Assembly (NCBI GenBank): GCA_021786555.1
Contig: JAJYNB010000087.1
Span: 1-8,992 of the forward strand
DNA length: 8,992 nucleotides
DNA from: Bacillota bacterium
GTDB lineage: Bacteria; Bacillota; Desulfitobacteriia; Desulfitobacteriales; JAJXUE01
Reading direction: 5' to 3'
Numbering within the stretch: position 1 is the first letter of the stretch; each line of letters opens with the position of its first letter. The position numbers and the translations under genes were made by a program. The notes under the pieces were generated by a model that saw only the letters and a list, made by a program, of their open reading frames with translations, was not told where the DNA came from and did not search any database. Of this stretch, positions 5,581 through 8,992 are shown piece by piece.

Positions 5581-6248
5581 TGTTCCACCCCCACGCCCAG
5601 TGTTGCCGCCACAACGGTGGCGAGAATGATATTCCAGCGCCCTGGCAGCCAGACATAGATTGCCAGGGCTAAGATTCCGCCCGTTAGCGCTGCCAAATAA
5701 GTAAATTTGTCCTGCAACTGGAACACCAGGAGGCAAATAAACATGGCAGTCAGAGCGTAGTTCAGCCCAAAAGCCTCCGGATGAGGAATCAGGTTTCCGG
5801 CCCAGGCCCCCAAGACCGTGCTCAGGGTCCAGCCCAGCTGACAGGCAGGAAACAGCCCCCAGAGAAATTTTTCCTCCGCCTCATGTTTAGTAAAATGCCC
5901 CAAGGCCACAGCAAAACTTTCATCAGTTATCTGATAAGCCAGAGCAGCCAGCCTGGAAACCCGTACCCGCTTCAAAAAAGGCGCCAGGGAAGCGCTGAAC
6001 AGCAGGTGCCTCAGGTTAACCAGGAAAGTGGTAACCACAATAGTTAAAAAGCCCGCCCCGGACTGGAGCAGGGCAATGGCAATAAACTGGGCCGACCCGG
6101 CATAGACCAGCAGGGACATCGCAAAAATCTCAGGTATGCTGAGACCTGCGCCGTGGGCCAGTACGCCGAAAGCAAAGCCCAGAGGCAGGTACCCCAGCAC
6201 CACCGGCACAGCCGACGAGATACCCTGCCTCACTAAATGTCTAGTCAC
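5562..6248 (-). CDS. azlC: AzlC-like large subunit of branched-chain amino acid exporter
   Basis: 228 residues, normal for AzlC. Family blocks are clear: PLGFAFGVLA (22-31), LLVYAGSAQF (46-55), NLRHLLFSASLAP (78-90), ITDESFAVAL (107-116) and ALTAMFICLL (165-174). Several hydrophobic helices mark it as an integral membrane protein. The start is GTG 6248-6246, preceded by closely spaced GGGAG sequences at 6253 onward. It is the first gene of an azlCD pair, overlapping azlD by 19 nt. A REP-like hairpin (6279-6309) lies some 30-60 nt upstream and would be in the mRNA leader if the promoter is further out. No T-box, Lrp site or convincing promoter was recognised. Confidence 0.95.
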   Translation of the reverse strand: MTRHLVRQGISSAVPVVLGYLPLGFAFGVLAHGAGLSIPEIFAMSLLVYAGSAQFIAIALLQSGAGFLTIVVTTFLVNLRHLLFSASLAPFLKRVRVSRLAALAYQITDESFAVALGHFTKHEAEEKFLWGLFPACQLGWTLSTVLGAWAGNLIPHPEAFGLNYALTAMFICLLVFQLQDKFTYLAALTGGILALAIYVWLPGRWNIILATVVAATLGVGVEQWKKST

Positions 6249-6278
6249 TTTCTCCCACTCCCGTTTTCTAATAAACGA

Positions 6279-6309
6279 CTAGGACAAGGGGACGGTTCTT
6301 CCGTCCTAG
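6279..6309 (+). repeat. REP-like hairpin repeat, copy A
   Basis: The outer arms CTAGGAC (6279-6285) and GTCCTAG (6303-6309) are perfectly complementary. Inside, GGACGG (6290-6295) and CCGTCC (6301-6306) form an alternative tight hairpin with loop TTCTT. The 13-mer GGGACGGTTCTTC (6289-6301) recurs inverted at 7170-7182, and the outline recurs in shortened form at 7013-7030. Motifs of this sort are common intergenic repeats in Peptococcaceae-type genomes, as far as I recall. The remainder of the 220-nt azlC-ogt gap (6310-6468) shows no ORF, RNA gene or clear terminator. Confidence 0.6.
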
Positions 6310-6468
6310 CGAAAAAATGTTTCAGAACGAATATTTCTATACCAGCCTGAAAACTTAAACTGCTTAGGTATGTTGGAGTCGAAGTTTTTCGTTTCCTGCT
6401 GGCGCCCTTAGCCCCATGACGGTCTACTCTGTTATAGGTTTCCCATTGCCAAAGTGTCGCGGAACATG

Positions 6469-6972
6469 TTAGCTTTTAGGCTTCTCCAGAATGCCCTCCA
6501 TCTTCAGCAAGGCAATCTTGTCGGCCAGGCCATTACGGGACGTGAAGCCGCCCAAGAGTTTGCCAGTGGACAAGACTCTATGGCAGGGAATCACCAATGG
6601 CACCTGGTTGCGCGCCAGAGCGCCGCCCACGGCCCTGGCCCCCCGGGGGTTGCCCAGCTTGGCCGCCACAGACCCGTAAGTCTCCTTCTGCCCGTAAGGA
6701 ATCTGCCGTACCAGTTCCAGGACCTGGCGCTGAAAAGGGGTCGCCCAGGACCAGTCCACCGGGAAGTCCAGCGTTTCCCGCTCCCCGGCAGCATAACGCT
6801 GGCAGGCATCCTGGTACTCGCACTCCGCCTTTTGAACCCAGTCAGCTTCCGGCCTTAAATCCTCCAGGACCTGAGCCGGTTCGCCGCAGGGCAGAACCAC
6901 CCGGCGAATCCCTCTCCCGCTGAAAGCAATCCCCATCCAGCCTTTAACCGTCAGAAAAACCGAGTACTCCAT
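6469..6972 (-). CDS. ogt: Methylated-DNA--protein-cysteine methyltransferase
   Basis: 167 residues, typical of Ogt-type proteins without the Ada regulatory domain. It repairs O6-alkylguanine in DNA by irreversibly moving the alkyl group to its own cysteine. The C-terminal catalytic domain begins at TPFQRQVLELVRQIPYGQ (78-95). Its DNA-binding helix carries the arginine finger R113 in ARAVGGALARN, N122 is present, and the active-site block is I-P-C130-H131-R-V followed by GGF. E159 completes the expected Cys-His-Glu network. The start is ATG 6972-6970 with a strong GGAGGAGG ribosome site a few nt upstream. It stands alone, about 220 nt from both neighbours, with REP-like repeats in both gaps. 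No upstream Ada-type regulator is present. Confidence 0.95.
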   Translation of the reverse strand: MEYSVFLTVKGWMGIAFSGRGIRRVVLPCGEPAQVLEDLRPEADWVQKAECEYQDACQRYAAGERETLDFPVDWSWATPFQRQVLELVRQIPYGQKETYGSVAAKLGNPRGARAVGGALARNQVPLVIPCHRVLSTGKLLGGFTSRNGLADKIALLKMEGILEKPKS

Positions 6973-7016
6973 CTGTTTCCTCCTCCCAAATCACCCTACC
7001 CCGAAAACTGAGTTAC

Positions 7017-7041
7017 CTAGGACCGTCCCCAAGTGACTTAC
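7017..7041 (-). repeat. REP-like repeat, copy B (lacking its hairpin centre)
   Basis: On the minus strand this reads TTGGGGACGG followed directly by TCCTAGG. Compared with copy A (AAGGGGACGG, TTCTTCCG, TCCTAG), the 8 nt TTCTTCCG are missing, which removes one arm and the loop of the inner hairpin. On the plus strand, ACCGTCCC and the bases after it (7022-7041) match copy C (7175-7194) at 16 of 20 positions in the same orientation. Confidence 0.5.
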
Positions 7042-7169
7042 GGGTCAAACATAGGACCACAATCCGAAGTCATCCCTGGACCGAGAGTTAAAATTTTGTG
7101 TAGGAAACATTCATCCGACTGCCCCAGCCGACCCAAAATCAGCGTTTTTCATCCTTTCTTTACAACATC

Positions 7170-7194
7170 GAAGAACCGTCCCTAACTGCTTTAC
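7170..7194 (-). repeat. REP-like repeat, copy C, overlapping the leuS stop codon
   Basis: The minus strand contains GGGACGGTTCTTC (7182-7170), identical to 13 nt of copy A but inverted relative to it. The leading part of the element (up to 7194) covers the leuS stop codon (TAA, 7193-7191). No complementary right arm follows, so this copy lacks the hairpin of copy A. The stretch between copies B and C (7042-7169) has no ORF or clear terminator. Confidence 0.5.
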
Positions 7195-8992
7195 TTGAGA
7201 ACGATGTTAACCAGTTTGCCGGGGACGCCGATTACTTTGACTATCTGTTTGCCGGCTGTGAGCTGTTGGATTTTGGGCTCCTCGAGGGCCAGGGTCTCCA
7301 TCTCTTTTTGCTCCAGCCCAGCCGGCACAGTCAAGCGTTCCCTCACCTTGCCGTTGATCTGCACTACGATGGTAATCTCATCCTGTACCAGGGCTTCCGG
7401 GTCCACATCCGGCCAGCTTTCCAGGTGTACACTCCGCTCCTTGCCGATAGACCGCCAGAGCTCCTCTGCGATGTGGGGAGCAAAGGGCGCCAAGAGGACT
7501 GCCAGGCTGGTGATGGCCTCACGGACCACCGCCGGGTTTTGTTCCGGATGCTCCCGGTAGGCGTAACAGGCGTTGACCAGCTCCATGATGGCGCTGATGG
7601 CTGTGTTAAAGTTGAAGCGGGAAGAGACGTCATCACTGACCCGTTTGATAGTCACATGGGTCATCCGCCGCAGTGCGCGCGCCGCATCGTCCAGCTCTTT
7701 GGCGCCCTCCGCCTCGCCTTCAAACATTTGGCGGTAGTAATAGACCAAGCGCCAAACCCGGTTCAGGAAGCGGTAAGAGCCTTCAACCCCCTGCTCGCTC
7801 CACTCCAGGTCTTTTTCCGGCGGGGAAGCAAACAGGATGAACAGCCTGGCCGTATCAGCGCCGTATTTGGCGATAATCTCCTCCGGGCTCACCACATTGC
7901 CCTTGGATTTGGACATTTTTGAACCATACATGCAGACCATGCCCTGGGTCAAGAGGTTTTTAAAGGGCTCGTCAAATTTCAGATAGCCAAAGTCCCGCAG
8001 GGCTTTGGTGAAAAAGCGCGAGTACAATAAGTGCAAAATAGCGTGCTCTACCCCGCCCACATACTGGTCCACTGGCATCCAATAGTCCACATCTTTCTGT
8101 TCGAAGACCTTGTCCCGGGAGCCCGGGCTGCAGAAGCGCAGAAAATACCAGGAAGAGCAGACAAAGGTGTCCATGGTATCAGTTTCCCGTCTGGCCTTGC
8201 CGCCGCAGGAAGGACAGGCGGCTTCCAGGAAACTGGCTGAGGTAGTGAGCGGTGATTCCCCGCTGGGACGGAACTCCACATCCGTAGGCAGGAGCACCGG
8301 CAGATCCTTTTCCGGCACCGGCTGGGTGCCGCACTTTTCACAGTACAGCATGGGAATGGGCGCGCCCCAGTAACGCTGGCGGGAAATCAGCCAGTCCCTG
8401 AGGCGGAAGTTTATTTTCCTCACCCCGTAGCCCTGTGCTTCGATGTAGTCGGCAATTTTCTCCATGGCTGCTTCATTTTCCATGCCGTTAAAGGCAGCGG
8501 AATTGACCATGATGCCGGGGTCATGGTAGGCCTCGGTCATAGTTTCCGGGGCCAGTTTCCTATCTTTGGGGCTTATTACCACCCGGATGGGCAGGTTGTA
8601 CTTGCGGGCAAAGGCAAAGTCACGTTCATCGTGGGCGGGTACACCCATGACCGCTCCGGTGCCGTATTCCATCAGTACGTAATTGGCAATCCAGATCGGT
8701 ACCTTTTCCCCGGTCAGCGGGTTGACACAATAAGCGCCCGTGAAGAGGCCCTCTTTCTCCGTCTCCGTCGAGGTGCGGGCAATCTCATTCAGGCTCTGCG
8801 TTTTTTCCACGAAAGCCTGAACCGGCGCTTCATAGGAAGTGCCCTGGGTCAGTTTCTTTACCAACGGGTGTTCCGGTGCCAGCACCAGGTAGCTCACTCC
8901 GTAAATAGTGTCATGCCGGGTGGTGTAAACCGTAATGTCCTCTGCTGAACCCTCCAGCTGGAAGCGCAGTTCCACCCCTTCGCTGCGTCCAA
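7191..8992 (-). CDS. leuS: Leucyl-tRNA synthetase (C-terminal three quarters; 5' end outside window)
   Basis: 599 codons plus stop are present; the gene continues past the right edge. A typical bacterial LeuRS has about 820-860 residues, so roughly the first 220, with the HIGH motif, are missing from view. It charges tRNA-Leu with leucine. The visible part begins at the conserved GRSEG. It then shows the CP1 editing domain (TTR-H-DT at 8924-8907, and GTGAVMGVPAHDERD), a zinc-ribbon-like module with two Cys pairs (YCEKCG and ACPSCGG), the SRQRYWGAPIP block, the KMSKS catalytic loop (7919-7905), the anticodon-binding domain and the C-terminal QINGKVR segment. The editing motif has His (codon 8915-8913) where most bacterial LeuRS have Pro (TTRPDT); the frame is intact there. 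The stop codon lies inside REP-like copy C. Confidence 0.97.
   Translation of the reverse strand, partial: GRSEGVELRFQLEGSAEDITVYTTRHDTIYGVSYLVLAPEHPLVKKLTQGTSYEAPVQAFVEKTQSLNEIARTSTETEKEGLFTGAYCVNPLTGEKVPIWIANYVLMEYGTGAVMGVPAHDERDFAFARKYNLPIRVVISPKDRKLAPETMTEAYHDPGIMVNSAAFNGMENEAAMEKIADYIEAQGYGVRKINFRLRDWLISRQRYWGAPIPMLYCEKCGTQPVPEKDLPVLLPTDVEFRPSGESPLTTSASFLEAACPSCGGKARRETDTMDTFVCSSWYFLRFCSPGSRDKVFEQKDVDYWMPVDQYVGGVEHAILHLLYSRFFTKALRDFGYLKFDEPFKNLLTQGMVCMYGSKMSKSKGNVVSPEEIIAKYGADTARLFILFASPPEKDLEWSEQGVEGSYRFLNRVWRLVYYYRQMFEGEAEGAKELDDAARALRRMTHVTIKRVSDDVSSRFNFNTAISAIMELVNACYAYREHPEQNPAVVREAITSLAVLLAPFAPHIAEELWRSIGKERSVHLESWPDVDPEALVQDEITIVVQINGKVRERLTVPAGLEQKEMETLALEEPKIQQLTAGKQIVKVIGVPGKLVNIVLK

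Noticed and set aside
5038..5658. Long plus-strand open frame over azlD and the end of the ferredoxin gene
   Set aside because: It is antisense to azlCD, low-complexity Gln/His-rich, with no recognisable domain; a shadow frame.
5581..5736. 52-residue N-terminal extension of AzlD
   Set aside because: It overlaps azlC in another frame, is polar and unlike the family; ATG 5580 with its own ribosome site gives the usual AzlD length.
6310..6468. Possible transposase remnant in the ogt-azlC gap
   Set aside because: All frames are short and interrupted, and no transposase motif could be recognised.
6454..6923. Several open frames antisense to or overlapping ogt
   Set aside because: Pro/Arg/Gly-rich shadows arising from GC-rich coding sequence of ogt.
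7116..7130. Small hairpin (CGACTG/CAGCCG) downstream of leuS as its terminator
   Set aside because: Six pairs with a G-U wobble and no T run on the minus-strand side; not convincing.

Overview
The window looks like chromosomal DNA of an anaerobic Firmicute of the Clostridia. A Peptococcaceae-like lineage is my inference. It rests on AGGAGG-type ribosome binding sites, several TTG/GTG starts, a NapH-like membrane ferredoxin, and GGGGACGGTTCTT-type intergenic repeats, a motif I associate with that group from memory. The left part (1 to about 5207) reads visibly more AT-rich than the right part (about 5250 to 8992). The two parts also point in opposite directions and converge near 5208-5250.

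Left part. A minus-strand gene running off the left edge encodes an exported protein with Ig-like repeats. Divergent from it is a tightly packed OmpR/PhoB-type response regulator and sensor kinase pair (962-3021), closed by a strong intrinsic terminator. The extracytoplasmic sensor region of the kinase carries a Met/His-rich segment. Past the terminator lies a regulatory region with four TTCAT-type direct repeats spaced exactly 11 bp apart, followed by an extended -10 promoter. This drives a small exported, C-terminally anchored, methionine-rich protein (3225-3704) and a nine-helix NapH/NosR/CcoG-like protein with two [4Fe-4S] clusters (3810-5207). Together these read as one circuit. The kinase senses a soft metal outside the membrane, most plausibly Cu(I) or Ag(I). 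The regulator then activates an anchored Met-rich metal binder and a membrane electron-transfer protein. The metal and the redox role are inferred. This is the best candidate in the window for an undescribed system.

Right part, all minus strand. The 3' three quarters of leuS (leucyl-tRNA synthetase) enters from the right edge. It is followed by ogt (O6-methylguanine-DNA methyltransferase) and the overlapping pair azlC-azlD (branched-chain amino acid exporter). These are ordinary chromosomal genes. The two gaps flanking ogt hold three related short repeats of REP-like type, one of which overlaps the leuS stop codon. No tRNA, rRNA, CRISPR array or intact transposase is visible.
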